This document shows positions 1 to 8,397 of a DNA stretch of 64,000 nt, piece by piece. The translations under genes were made by a program, and so were the position numbers. Every line of letters begins with the position of its first letter. The stretch's first letter is position 1. A model generated the notes under the pieces. The model saw only the letters and a list, made by a program, of their open reading frames with translations, searched no databases and was not told where the DNA came from. The DNA is from Halalkalibacter sp. APA_J-10(15) (lineage in GTDB: Bacteria > Bacillota > Bacilli > Bacillales > Bacillaceae_D), in assembly GCF_023017105.1 (NCBI RefSeq), contig NZ_JALKEV010000008.1, forward strand, positions 124,001-188,000, read 5' to 3'.

Positions 1-1
1 A

Positions 2-343
2 CTGTATTGGACAAACGGAATGCAGCGAATGATTATTGACTATGATGACTTTTTACAAAACTGGGAATGGAGAATTCAAGAGGTGGTTAAAGAACTTCGT
101 GTCGAACCACCAAAGGAAACGATAATAGAAAAAATGAGATCGTTTGTTAGTCCTTCCTTGCAGCATAGTAGCTCAACTATAGAAGAGTTAAAGAGTTGTG
201 TTGAAGCACCGCCCCAGGTTATTCAAGTATATCAAATCATTCAAAAGGCTCTTGCTTCATCAACTTACTTCTCATCAAAACAATGTATAGAAGAAATACG
301 ATCGTTGTACAAATCGAAATACGGGGCAGAAAGAAAATCATGA
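2..343 (+). CDS. C-terminal part of a sulfotransferase-like protein (5' end outside window)
   Basis: The reading frame is open from the first complete codon of the window, so this is the 3' part of a gene that starts upstream. The visible 113 residues contain an aromatic patch (LYWTNG), then IDYDDFLQNW, then FVSPSLQHSS. This pattern resembles the C-terminal region of the sulfotransferase family, where a Y-D-D-x-L-x-x-W stretch is followed by a I/V-x-P-x-L-x-H-H segment. The substrate cannot be told. Its stop codon overlaps the start of the next gene (ATGA at 340-343), so the two are probably translationally coupled, which suggests a role in modifying the same glycan or surface structure. Family assignment is by motif memory only. 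Confidence 0.5.
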   Translation: MYWTNGMQRMIIDYDDFLQNWEWRIQEVVKELRVEPPKETIIEKMRSFVSPSLQHSSSTIEELKSCVEAPPQVIQVYQIIQKALASSTYFSSKQCIEEIRSLYKSKYGAERKS

Positions 344-1323
344 GGCTATTATTTGTTACATCTGGCAGTGATACGTATTCCAATCTTGATCCGAATATTG
401 TAAATGGTTTTAAAGAAATCGAAAGGTTGAAACGAGTAGAACCTTTTCATTTTTTTTATTCAATGCTGAGTAAGAATGATGATGTACAATATCAAATTAA
501 ACAAAATAAACCTGACGTTGTACTAGTTCTAAAGCGTCAACTACCAGCCGATTGGATTCAGTCGTTCAATAAGCATCGAATTCCGATTGGATTATGGGTT
601 GTCGATGACCCTTATTTAATAAAAAAACATGTTTTGCGTGGTTATCATTATGATTTTATTTTAACACAAGAGATAAACGCTCCTGCTTTTTATGAAAAGA
701 GAGGAATGAGGGCATTTTATTTACCATTGGCTGTTAATACGTCCACTTATTTTCCTCAAGAAGTAGAAAGTGATTATCAATCTGATATTTGTTTTGTTGG
801 TTCAGGGATGGCTAATCGAATTCGCTTACTTCATCAATTAGGAAACTGCTTTGTTCACGAAACAATCCGTATTATCGGTAGGTGGTGGGAGCCGCTTCAA
901 AATCAACTAGGAAGAAATCACTTTATTCTAAACAAACCGATAAGTGCAGAAGAGGCATCGAAGTACTATAATGGTGCAAAGATCGTTCTAAATATGCATA
1001 GAAACCCTTATGATTCAAAACATAACCCTTCTCGAATACAGGCTGCTACACCGAATAATCGGACGTTTGATATTGCTGCTTGCTCTGCCTTTCAATTAAC
1101 GTCTTATCGAAAAGCTATAAGTGATTTTTATCAAAAGGATGAGATCATTGAATATCAAAGTGTGGATGATTTAGTTAAAAAAGTAGAATACTATTTAGTC
1201 CAGAGTCATGAAAGAAGAGAAATAGCAAAAAGAGCTTATAAACGTACGATGAATGCTCATACGTATTCTGTTCGATTAACTGACCTGATTCATTTACTAA
1301 AAACAAAACGATTACTATCTTAA
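340..1323 (+). CDS. CgeB-family glycosyltransferase, copy 1
   Basis: A protein of 327 residues resembling the spore maturation protein CgeB/YkvP group of GT4-like glycosyltransferases. ATG 340 was chosen over the upstream ATG 283 because the paralogs begin the same way (M-x-x-L/I-x-x-x-S-G) and because it overlaps the upstream stop as ATGA. Shared motifs are GLWVVDDPY near residue 84, YYNGAKIVLNMHR near 209 and PNNRTFDIAA near 238, the last in the likely nucleotide-sugar-binding C-terminal half. There is no signal peptide, so it should act in the cytoplasm. In Bacillus, CgeB is needed for the outermost spore polysaccharide; spore-surface or flagellar glycosylation is therefore inferred here. 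Its acceptor and sugar are unknown. Confidence 0.8.
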   Translation: MRLLFVTSGSDTYSNLDPNIVNGFKEIERLKRVEPFHFFYSMLSKNDDVQYQIKQNKPDVVLVLKRQLPADWIQSFNKHRIPIGLWVVDDPYLIKKHVLRGYHYDFILTQEINAPAFYEKRGMRAFYLPLAVNTSTYFPQEVESDYQSDICFVGSGMANRIRLLHQLGNCFVHETIRIIGRWWEPLQNQLGRNHFILNKPISAEEASKYYNGAKIVLNMHRNPYDSKHNPSRIQAATPNNRTFDIAACSAFQLTSYRKAISDFYQKDEIIEYQSVDDLVKKVEYYLVQSHERREIAKRAYKRTMNAHTYSVRLTDLIHLLKTKRLLS

Positions 1324-1484
1324 CTCCAATTGAGCATTCGTGTTATAAATTGATATAGTTTTACGTAATATAGCTTTTAAATAATGCGATCATTTTCCTT
1401 ACAATTGGATACGGTGGGAGCATAGTGGCCTTGATGATACACTTTACATGAAAAGGCATTGGTTGATTTAGCTCTTGTATTTTG

Positions 1485-2462
1485 TTATTTAATAAATGAT
1501 TGTAATTGGTCAAGAAAATGTTGAAGGCGAATCGTATACGTATGGTTAAAAAGTGTTCGGTTATATGCTTTTTGTGCGATACGCTGTCGTTCCTCAGAAT
1601 GTTCCAAGTAATATAAAATGTGTTCTCTTAATTCTTCTTTATGTTTAAAACAAATGATTTCGTCCTTAAGCTTATAATAAGCTTCTAATTCTTCTAAATA
1701 AGCGGTCAGTTGAAAAGATTGACAAGCTGCAATGTCAAAAGTGCGATTGTTTGGAGTGATTGCATTTATTTTTTGTTTGTTTAGTCCAACATCATTAATG
1801 GGACGGTTTAAATTTAAAACAATTTTTGCGCCGTTGTAATATTTAGCTACTTCATTTGGTGGGAGTGTCTGGTTAATGATGCTAGTTTTCAAAGCTGTAT
1901 AGTTTTTTAGCTGTTCCCATTTAGGTCCAATGATAAATGTGTTTTTTTCTTGAAGTAAATCAGCTAATGAATCGATAATACCGAGTCTGTTTTTATAAGG
2001 AGTGCCAATGAAGCAAATATCTGAAACGTAGTTTTCATTTACTTTCATTGGATAATATTCTTTTTCGTTCGTTGCTAATGGACCATGGATGGCTTTTAAA
2101 TCGTTTTTTTTATAAACGGAAAGACAGTTTTTCTCCTGTGTAATGACAAAGTCATACGGCTTGGACTTCAAGACATGTTTATCAATTCTATGAGGGTCAT
2201 CGACAACCCACCTTCCTATTGAAATCTGTAATTTTTTAAGAGCTGACAAAAAAGCTGTTGGAAGTGGTGCTCGAAATACTATGATAACGTCAGGTTTGAA
2301 ATTCTTAATTTTCGCAAGTAGACTTTGAATACTTTCATTCTCTTTTGAAACGATATTTATCTTGTGCGTAGACTTTTTATTAATGTTTTCATAAGCACGA
2401 GACATATTAAAGTCAAGGTTTGATAGTGATTCAACACCTGAAGTAATATGGATGACTCGCAT
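1485..2462 (-). CDS. CgeB-family glycosyltransferase, copy 2
   Basis: A protein of 325 residues, clearly paralogous to the gene at 340-1323: it carries WVVDDPHRIDKH, YYNGAKIVLNLNR and PNNRTFDIAACQSFQL in the same order. The start is supported by AAAGGAG seven bases upstream of ATG 2462. It is the second gene of a minus-strand pair, 12 bp behind the copy at 2475-3473, and faces copy 1 tail to tail across a 160-bp gap. It is cytoplasmic (no signal peptide or membrane segment). A glycosyltransferase role is inferred from the CgeB family; the actual donor and acceptor are not predictable from the sequence. Confidence 0.8.
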   Translation of the reverse strand: MRVIHITSGVESLSNLDFNMSRAYENINKKSTHKINIVSKENESIQSLLAKIKNFKPDVIIVFRAPLPTAFLSALKKLQISIGRWVVDDPHRIDKHVLKSKPYDFVITQEKNCLSVYKKNDLKAIHGPLATNEKEYYPMKVNENYVSDICFIGTPYKNRLGIIDSLADLLQEKNTFIIGPKWEQLKNYTALKTSIINQTLPPNEVAKYYNGAKIVLNLNRPINDVGLNKQKINAITPNNRTFDIAACQSFQLTAYLEELEAYYKLKDEIICFKHKEELREHILYYLEHSEERQRIAQKAYNRTLFNHTYTIRLQHFLDQLQSFIK

Positions 2463-2474
2463 ACAAACACTCCT

Positions 2475-3473
2475 TTATTGAAAGGGTCTAATGATATTTA
2501 ATTCATCAGGTAATGTATTTAAAAGTGTTTCTACTCTTTGTTTATACGTATGGCATTGTAATGTCCGAATAAAGCCATTCTTTGCAATTAGCTCACGTTT
2601 CTTCTTATTCTGCTTAAAATAGTTGATTTTATCTGCTAAATCACTTGCATCATGAAATGAAACAATCTCTTTATTTAAGTCAAAATAATCTTTTAAACCT
2701 TCACGATATGAAACAAGTTGAAACGATTTAGCTGCGCAAATATCGAAGGTACGGTTATTTGGTGTTAAAGCCTTTAATTGATACGGATTTTTATTAAGGT
2801 CATTATCACTTCTATGAAGATTTAGTACAATTTTTGATTGATTGTAGATTTTGCATACATCTCTTGGTTTCATGATCACAGATTTGATCTGATTTTTGAA
2901 TAGTTTATATTGTCTTAGTTGATTCCATCCTTTTCCTACTATGATGTACGTATGGTTATGCTGTGTTTTTAGCAATGAATGAAAGAATGATAGTCTGCTA
3001 GGTGTTGCATTCCCTATAAAAGAAAAATCATAGCGTTTGTTAACGTTTGGAATTGGATAATAGTTTTGTTCATTTACTCCTAAAGGAAAGTGGAAGGCGT
3101 AGATATTTAACTGTTTCTTGTAAAAAGGTACACATGAAGATTCTTCAGTTATAATAAAATCATATTGTTTTGCCTTATCATAATAATCAGATATGCGATA
3201 AGGATCATTCACTACCCATAACCCTATAGGGACATTTATGTGCTTGACATATTCAAAAGCCAGGTGAGTATCTTGACCAAAAATAACAATGATAGTTGGC
3301 TGGAATATTTTTATTTTTTTGTCTAACATTTCCAACGATTCTTTAAGGAGTGAATGAGTTTGAAAGCGAAAATCTTTTCGTTTTTCTTCTAAATGTTTAA
3401 AGGCGAGTGTAAGACTTGGAGTTAAATCTGATAAGGTTTTTTTTCCTGATGAAATATATAATAGGCGTTTCAT
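2475..3473 (-). CDS. CgeB-family glycosyltransferase, copy 3
   Basis: A protein of 332 residues and the first gene of the minus-strand pair. It has the family order of motifs: GLWVVNDPYRIS, IYNQSKIVLNLHR and PNNRTFDICAAKSFQL. GAGGTG lies about six bases upstream of ATG 3473. It is more diverged from copies 1 and 2 than they are from each other by eye (for example the second Asp of the WVVDDP motif is Asn here). Copy 2 follows after 12 bp and is probably co-transcribed. Function as a glycosyltransferase of a spore or cell-surface glycan is inferred from the CgeB/YkvP family. Confidence 0.8.
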   Translation of the reverse strand: MKRLLYISSGKKTLSDLTPSLTLAFKHLEEKRKDFRFQTHSLLKESLEMLDKKIKIFQPTIIVIFGQDTHLAFEYVKHINVPIGLWVVNDPYRISDYYDKAKQYDFIITEESSCVPFYKKQLNIYAFHFPLGVNEQNYYPIPNVNKRYDFSFIGNATPSRLSFFHSLLKTQHNHTYIIVGKGWNQLRQYKLFKNQIKSVIMKPRDVCKIYNQSKIVLNLHRSDNDLNKNPYQLKALTPNNRTFDICAAKSFQLVSYREGLKDYFDLNKEIVSFHDASDLADKINYFKQNKKKRELIAKNGFIRTLQCHTYKQRVETLLNTLPDELNIIRPFQ

Positions 3474-3778
3474 TTATTCACCTCGAAAATTAAGATAGTT
3501 GACAATTATCATGTAGTCTATTACCTTTTTTTCACTCTAGATATATGGCTTGTAAAGGTTCCAAGTGCTATTGAAATTTTAGCATTTATTTGAAGGAAGT
3601 CAGTCTGTTCGAAACTGTGTGTAGTCATTTATATTATCTATATCATAAGTTATGATATATAATTACGTATGTTTATTTGAAAAGTGAATGTTCACTAATC
3701 AGTTAAAAAGTGGCCTATATATAGCAAGATGTATAACGAAATAAATTATAAAGAGGATAGTGATTGGAGGATGAATCA

Positions 3779-4579
3779 ATGGAGTTAAAAAAAGCCATAC
3801 AAACAAAATTTGATTTACACATGCATACAACAGCCTCAGATGGCGAATATAGCCCTACTGAAATTGTCGAGAAGGCTTATAACTGTGGACTTGAAACGAT
3901 TGCGATTACTGATCATGACACGTTAGCTGGAATTACTGAGGCGAAGAAGACTGCAGACAAGTATAGAATAAATGTGATCTCTGCTGTTGAATTAAGTACG
4001 AAATATCAAGGGGTTAGTGTCGATGTGCTTGGTTACAATATTCGACCAACAAAAGAGCTTGAGGAAACATTAGTACAGTTAAGGGAAGGTCGAGTGGATC
4101 GAGCGAAGCGAATTATTGAGAAATTCAATCACATTGGCTTTTCGATTTCGATGGATGATGTACTTGAGTTCAGTGAAAATGGTGTGATTGCGCGCCCTCA
4201 TATTGCTAAAGCAGTCGTTAAAAAAGGATATGTAAAAGATTATCAAACGGTTTTTGATGATTATTTAGCAGACGGTAAACCTTGTGCATTGCCAAAAAAA
4301 GTGTTAACTCCTGAGCAAGGAATTGAACTTATTCATCAAGCTGGAGGGAGTGCTGTACTTGCCCATCCTGTATATTTAGAGATTGATGTCGTAAAGGAGC
4401 TTCTTCGTTTTTCTTTTGATGGAATCGAAGTATGGCACCGAAATCATTTAGCAGAACACCGCCAATTATTTAAGAAATTTGCAAAAGAGTATCAGTTATT
4501 GATGACAGGTGGATCTGATTTTCATACAGATGAACATACATTAGGGAATTTCGGTTTTTCAGAAGATGACATCCATTGA
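3779..4579 (+). CDS. PHP-domain phosphoesterase (YciV/RNase AM-like)
   Basis: A 266-residue PHP-family metal-dependent phosphoesterase. The metal-binding signature is visible as DLHMHTTASDG near residues 12-22, ITDHDT, a Glu in the AVEL segment, ARPHIAKA, LAHPVY and the closing GGSDFH. ATG 3779 is preferred to TTG 3764 because TTGGAGG at 3764-3770 is a good ribosome-binding site for it. Members of this group hydrolyse 3',5'-nucleotide bisphosphates or short RNAs from the 5' end; that activity is inferred. It sits inside the CgeB cluster but looks like a housekeeping gene. The C-terminus stops soon after the GSDFH motif, a little short for the family. Confidence 0.85.
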   Translation: MELKKAIQTKFDLHMHTTASDGEYSPTEIVEKAYNCGLETIAITDHDTLAGITEAKKTADKYRINVISAVELSTKYQGVSVDVLGYNIRPTKELEETLVQLREGRVDRAKRIIEKFNHIGFSISMDDVLEFSENGVIARPHIAKAVVKKGYVKDYQTVFDDYLADGKPCALPKKVLTPEQGIELIHQAGGSAVLAHPVYLEIDVVKELLRFSFDGIEVWHRNHLAEHRQLFKKFAKEYQLLMTGGSDFHTDEHTLGNFGFSEDDIH

Positions 4580-4719
4580 TTTTCAACAAACAAAACATAC
4601 AATTTATGTTCCATGACAACAAAAAAACAAAACAAACAGCTTTCCCACTCATGTAATATAGATACAATCACAGAAGTTGAAATAATAGCAAATGTCACGT
4701 TCGTTCTATAACAGAAAAA

Positions 4720-4860
4720 ATGGAAGTACTTCTATTCATTAAATTAACCGAAACACAGCAAGTCGCATTAACTGAACCAGTTAATAAGGTTGAATCAACT
4801 ACGACTCGCTCACGTATTGAACAACTTCGTCAGCAAAGAGAGACTCTTAATTTAACGTAA
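4720..4860 (+). CDS. Small open frame, possible gene remnant
   Basis: A 46-codon frame beginning ATGGAAGTACTT and ending in NLT, with a polar, Arg/Gln-rich C-terminal half (RSRIEQLRQQRE). No convincing ribosome-binding site lies in front of it and the frame is open for only 13 codons upstream. It may be the tail of a decayed gene between the PHP gene and CgeB copy 4. No family is recognised. Confidence 0.25.
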   Translation: MEVLLFIKLTETQQVALTEPVNKVESTTTRSRIEQLRQQRETLNLT

Positions 4861-4878
4861 CGATTGAGTTTGAACAGA

Positions 4879-5868
4879 TTAGTCCTCACTGCTCAAACTC
4901 TCGCTTTGCTGGTGGGAAATATGTGTAATCATTTGTTTAAGTCGATGTTTGAGCGTGTGATCCGAAAGAGCGCGCTTTCTAGCATTTCTAGCGATTTGGT
5001 CTCGTTCTTCACTATGTTGAAGGAAATAGGAAATTTTTTCAAATAACTCGTTTGCTTCATAATAAGAAATGATCTCAGTATCTATTCTAAAATGGTTGTT
5101 AAGATCATCTTTATGTTCAAGTAATTGAAATTGCTGTGCACTTGCTAAGTCAAATGTACGATTGTTCATGCTTTTGCTTTGAACGTTGAATCGATTTTTA
5201 TTTTGTTTTAATTGAATAGGGCGATGGGGGTTAAGGTGAATAGCAGCAAATGGTAATAATTGATTAACGGTTTTAGGTGGAATCCATTGATCCTTTATTG
5301 TGAGCAATGGGTGTTTGTTTACTGACAAATACTGCCCCCAATTCCTACCAACGACTAGGCATGAAATTTTTAAAGATGCTAAGATCTTTTGCATAAGCTT
5401 TACTCGATTTGGATAAGGATAACCAATTAACATTAAATCAAAATTAGGCTGTACGGTTCTTTTTAATGGATAGTAAACAGATGGGTCTGCTCCTAATGGG
5501 AGAAAAAATACGCTTGAATGACCGGCTTCTTCGTAAATTTCTTTTGCAGCTGAATCTACTGTAAAGATATAATCAAATTTAAAGATTTGTTTAATCGTTT
5601 CATCAATGTAATAAGGATCTTCTGTCAACCACACCGCTATTGGAATCCCTTTACGAGTCAATACTTTGAATGTAGACGATTGTAGCCTTGAACCAAGCAG
5701 TGTAAGGATGAAATCAGGACTTTCAGCACGGATAGCGTCTACCAATTTTGCTTCATTATAAGGGCCGATTTGTTCACTTAAACCTAATTCATTTAAAGAG
5801 CGAACAATTGCTTGATCCAAGTAAGCGTAAATTTGCTGAAACCCTGATTGTACATAATATATTTTCAT
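4879..5868 (-). CDS. CgeB-family glycosyltransferase, copy 4 (divergent)
   Basis: A protein of 329 residues with the same architecture as the other three copies but the most diverged: AVWLTEDPYYIDE replaces the WVVDDP motif, IHLNPHRP replaces VLNLHR, and NNRTFDLASAQQFQL keeps the core C-terminal motif. ATG 5868 is favoured over GTG 5877 because GAGGTG at 5877 downward is the apparent ribosome-binding site and the product then starts MKIYYVQSG like its paralogs. It is separated from copies 1-3 by the PHP gene. The role is inferred to be glycosyl transfer to a surface or spore glycan. Confidence 0.75.
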   Translation of the reverse strand: MKIYYVQSGFQQIYAYLDQAIVRSLNELGLSEQIGPYNEAKLVDAIRAESPDFILTLLGSRLQSSTFKVLTRKGIPIAVWLTEDPYYIDETIKQIFKFDYIFTVDSAAKEIYEEAGHSSVFFLPLGADPSVYYPLKRTVQPNFDLMLIGYPYPNRVKLMQKILASLKISCLVVGRNWGQYLSVNKHPLLTIKDQWIPPKTVNQLLPFAAIHLNPHRPIQLKQNKNRFNVQSKSMNNRTFDLASAQQFQLLEHKDDLNNHFRIDTEIISYYEANELFEKISYFLQHSEERDQIARNARKRALSDHTLKHRLKQMITHISHQQSESLSSED

Positions 5869-5898
5869 TAATGTCACCTCATGAAAAGCATAGGTTTA

Positions 5899-7326
5899 TT
5901 AGAGAAAGAGTAGACCGAATAGTGTTGCGATACTTAATCCAATTACAACTGGGAAGAAGCTCTTGCGAACAAGATCTATAACGGAAATTCGGGCAAAACC
6001 CGCTATAGCAATAATCGGGGACCAAGCAACTAACGTTCCTCCACCAACCCAAATAGCTCCTACTTGACCGATCGACGCCAATGTTGCTGCATCCACTCCT
6101 GACGTAGCCGAAAACGCTTCTGCTAATGATCCGATTAAAGGAAGACCTGAGAAACCTGATCCATCTAAACCAGAAATCATTCCTAATAGCAATATTCCAA
6201 ACCCTGTAAAAAAGGCGTTTTCAGGGATGAAGCTTTGACTTGCTTGAACAAGATCGAAAAGAAATGTGGGTGATGACTCTTCATTTACTCGTAAAATACT
6301 GGCAGCGTAATTACTACTACCGATAAAGAAAAAACCTGCAACAGGAATCACTAACCCCATCACTTTGAATGCATAAACAAAACCATTAATGAGATGATCA
6401 CTCACCTCTTGTAGTGATTTCTTATAATCACGCACCCCTGCAATAAGTAGAAGCAGAATGATTGCTGTACCACCGATTAAGGAGGCGCCCGATCCATCGC
6501 GCATCGTTGGAACAACTGATGTAAACGTTGCTAAGATGACGTAAATGACTATAGCTAAAAAGGCTAGTGGAACAATAAAGGCAAACCACTTACTATGAGG
6601 GCCTTTTTTTATAATGAGATGATCATCATCAATCTTCGCTCCTTTTTCCCCTGTTTTCTCCCATGTGGTCAGGTTCTCATTTGATGGAGGCAAGATTTTT
6701 TTTCTAATTAACACGTACACAATCGTTAAAGCAATTGCACCGGTAATCAAAGAGAGTATGAGTGATCGATCAGCTACAATCGATGCAGAAATCACAGAAG
6801 AGGTTGATGAGGAAAGACCAGGTGCAACTTGTAGGACAAAATCAGACGATAATGCCATTCCATGCCCTGCTAAGGAAACGGCAATTGCGGTAGCAAGTGG
6901 TGGCAAACCTGAGCGGATTGCTACAGGTATCAGAAGAGCGCCTATTAGAGGGACCGCAGGAGCGGGCCAAAAGAATAGGGAAAGGGCGTACGTAACAAAA
7001 ACGATAATCCAAAAAGACCAATGCCCATTTTTCATAATTTTTTGAAAAGGGACAATCATTTGTTCGTCTGAACCGATCGATTTTAATGACTGAAGAAGTG
7101 AGGTCATAATCGCAATAATTAAGAATATATGAAACAATTCTCGTGCTGCTGTTAAATTTGCATTGAAAATGACATGAATTCCATCAAGAAATGACTGGCT
7201 ATAAACAGCGCCAATAATAAAAGTCATCAGTAATGCTGGAACGACTACATTTTGGCGAAAGAGCATCGTTAAAATAATCAAACAGGTACCTATAAAGTAA
7301 AGCCAATGCGCTAATGTTAATTCCAT
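5899..7326 (-). CDS. Multi-pass membrane transporter (ion-transporter superfamily, GntP/CitM-like)
   Basis: A 475-residue, very hydrophobic protein with about twelve predicted membrane segments and one hydrophilic loop near residues 215-245. A Trp/Pro/Ala-rich re-entrant-like stretch (FFWPAPAVPLIGALL) and a Gly-rich segment late in the protein (SGLDGSGFSGLPLIGSLAEA, then WVGGGTLVAWSP) recall the ion-transporter superfamily, which includes the gluconate (GntP) and citrate (CitM) carriers. A carboxylate or similar anion as substrate is inference only. It runs in the same direction as CgeB copy 4, which begins 30 bp after its stop, so they could share a transcript. Confidence 0.6.
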   Translation of the reverse strand: MELTLAHWLYFIGTCLIILTMLFRQNVVVPALLMTFIIGAVYSQSFLDGIHVIFNANLTAARELFHIFLIIAIMTSLLQSLKSIGSDEQMIVPFQKIMKNGHWSFWIIVFVTYALSLFFWPAPAVPLIGALLIPVAIRSGLPPLATAIAVSLAGHGMALSSDFVLQVAPGLSSSTSSVISASIVADRSLILSLITGAIALTIVYVLIRKKILPPSNENLTTWEKTGEKGAKIDDDHLIIKKGPHSKWFAFIVPLAFLAIVIYVILATFTSVVPTMRDGSGASLIGGTAIILLLLIAGVRDYKKSLQEVSDHLINGFVYAFKVMGLVIPVAGFFFIGSSNYAASILRVNEESSPTFLFDLVQASQSFIPENAFFTGFGILLLGMISGLDGSGFSGLPLIGSLAEAFSATSGVDAATLASIGQVGAIWVGGGTLVAWSPIIAIAGFARISVIDLVRKSFFPVVIGLSIATLFGLLFL

Positions 7327-7393
7327 TTAATTGTTCACCCTCCCTACACACGTAAAGATACTATAGCTTATGAATAAAAGCGTAGGCTGGTGA

Positions 7394-7696
7394 TGGGATA
7401 ATAGAAGTTATTTAGTACTTTTATACAGCCCAATAGTGATAAAAATTCAATCGGTAATGGTTCAAAGTTTTTCAGGTGCGTTAGATGCAAAGGGAGCAAG
7501 AAAAGGTGTTTTTATAACTACTTCCTCCTTTACAGATGGAGCAAAGAAGTATGCTGAACGGCTTGAGTCAAAAAAGATCATCCTAATAGATGGGATAGAC
7601 CTCTCTAAACTAATGATTACGTATGATGTAGGAGTACATATTAAAGAAACCTTCACTGTAAAAGATATAGAGTACGACTATTTTAAAGATGAATAG
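7394..7696 (+). pseudogene. C-terminal relic of an Mrr-type restriction endonuclease
   Basis: The frame is open from 7394; GTG 7436 is the first possible start, with no ribosome-binding site. The residues match the end of the Mrr catalytic domain: VQSFSGALDAKGARKGVFIT, TTSSFTDGAKKYAER, IILIDGIDLSKLMI, then VGVHIKETFTVKDIEYDYF. Full Mrr proteins are about 300 residues with an N-terminal winged-helix part and the D...QAK nuclease core upstream of this segment; all of that is missing, and the upstream DNA does not encode it. It is therefore a non-functional remnant of a system that cut methylated DNA. Confidence 0.75.
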
Positions 7697-7811
7697 AATG
7701 TCAATACAATACATAGAGGAGACAGATAATTTTGGGGACATCCAAGAAAATTTACTATATAAGTAAAAATATGCTCATTTTAAAAGAATGTGCCTAACAA
7801 CAGAAATGGAT

Positions 7812-7935
7812 CTAAGCGGACGGGATGGGGTGGCCGACTCCTGCAGGAAGAAAGGGCAGGCTGAAATCCACTGGCGTTAGCCAGTTAGTTCAGCGTCCTC
7901 CTGCGGAAAGCGTGCCCCCCATCCCGGGAGCGAAC
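7812..7935. repeat. Interspersed repeat family B, intact-looking copy
   Basis: A GC-rich block in an AT-rich intergenic region. CGGGATGGGG at 7821-7830 and CCCCATCCCG at 7917-7926 are perfect terminal inverted repeats. Inside lie the small palindromes TCCTGCAGGA (7840-7849) and ACTGGC-gtta-GCCAGT (7870-7885). Related copies are at about 47246-47417 and 47474-47535. The size and structure suggest a MITE-like or structured-RNA repeat of the kind scattered through Bacillus genomes. Confidence 0.75.
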
Positions 7936-8397
7936 GGTTTTTCTCTTTTTTTGTTGAAATCTTTTATTTATAGTTAGGGTTTGTTAAAAAAGTAAACCAT
8001 GAACTACTTTAGAGTTTAATGGGGATTTTTCAAATAAGGAGCAAGATATCACCTAGTGTATGAACCATTCATATCTAAGCGGAGTTGATAACAAACCTAA
8101 TTAAATGAATTTTAAATAATAGTAGTTGGAGAGAAGCTGAGAAATGGAGATGTATAAATGCACTTGATATGGTCATCTGTACAAAGCACGTTAGTACTAG
8201 TTAAGGTGATTTTAGGATGACTAGGAGATGCTTCTCTAATAATGATCTTAGAGAATTATAGCTACGTCTTGCCGAAGATATAACAAGACGTAGCGAGGAA
8301 ATTAGATAAACTTTATTTGATTATTGTGCCTGTTTTTTGAATAAAAGGTTATATAAGTAATTAAATCATTGAGAAACTTATAACATCTACGTTCTTA
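7936..8397. other. Intergenic region without recognisable gene
   Basis: About 460 bp between the family B repeat and ampS with stops in all frames. The only structure seen is a perfect 11-bp inverted repeat, GCTACGTCTTG at 8261-8271 and CAAGACGTAGC at 8284-8294. It lacks a T-run and is not a canonical terminator, though it lies downstream of ampS on the minus strand. Confidence 0.5.

Noticed and set aside
283-339. Longer form of CgeB copy 1
   Set aside because: The extra 19 residues do not occur in the paralogs and overlap the sulfotransferase-like gene; ATG 340 has the ATGA coupling.
6665-7045. 126-codon plus-strand frame
   Set aside because: It lies antisense within the membrane transporter gene and has no independent coding character.
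8261-8294. Perfect inverted repeat as a terminator for ampS
   Set aside because: No T-run follows on either strand and it is about 100 bp from the gene end; left as an unexplained repeat only.
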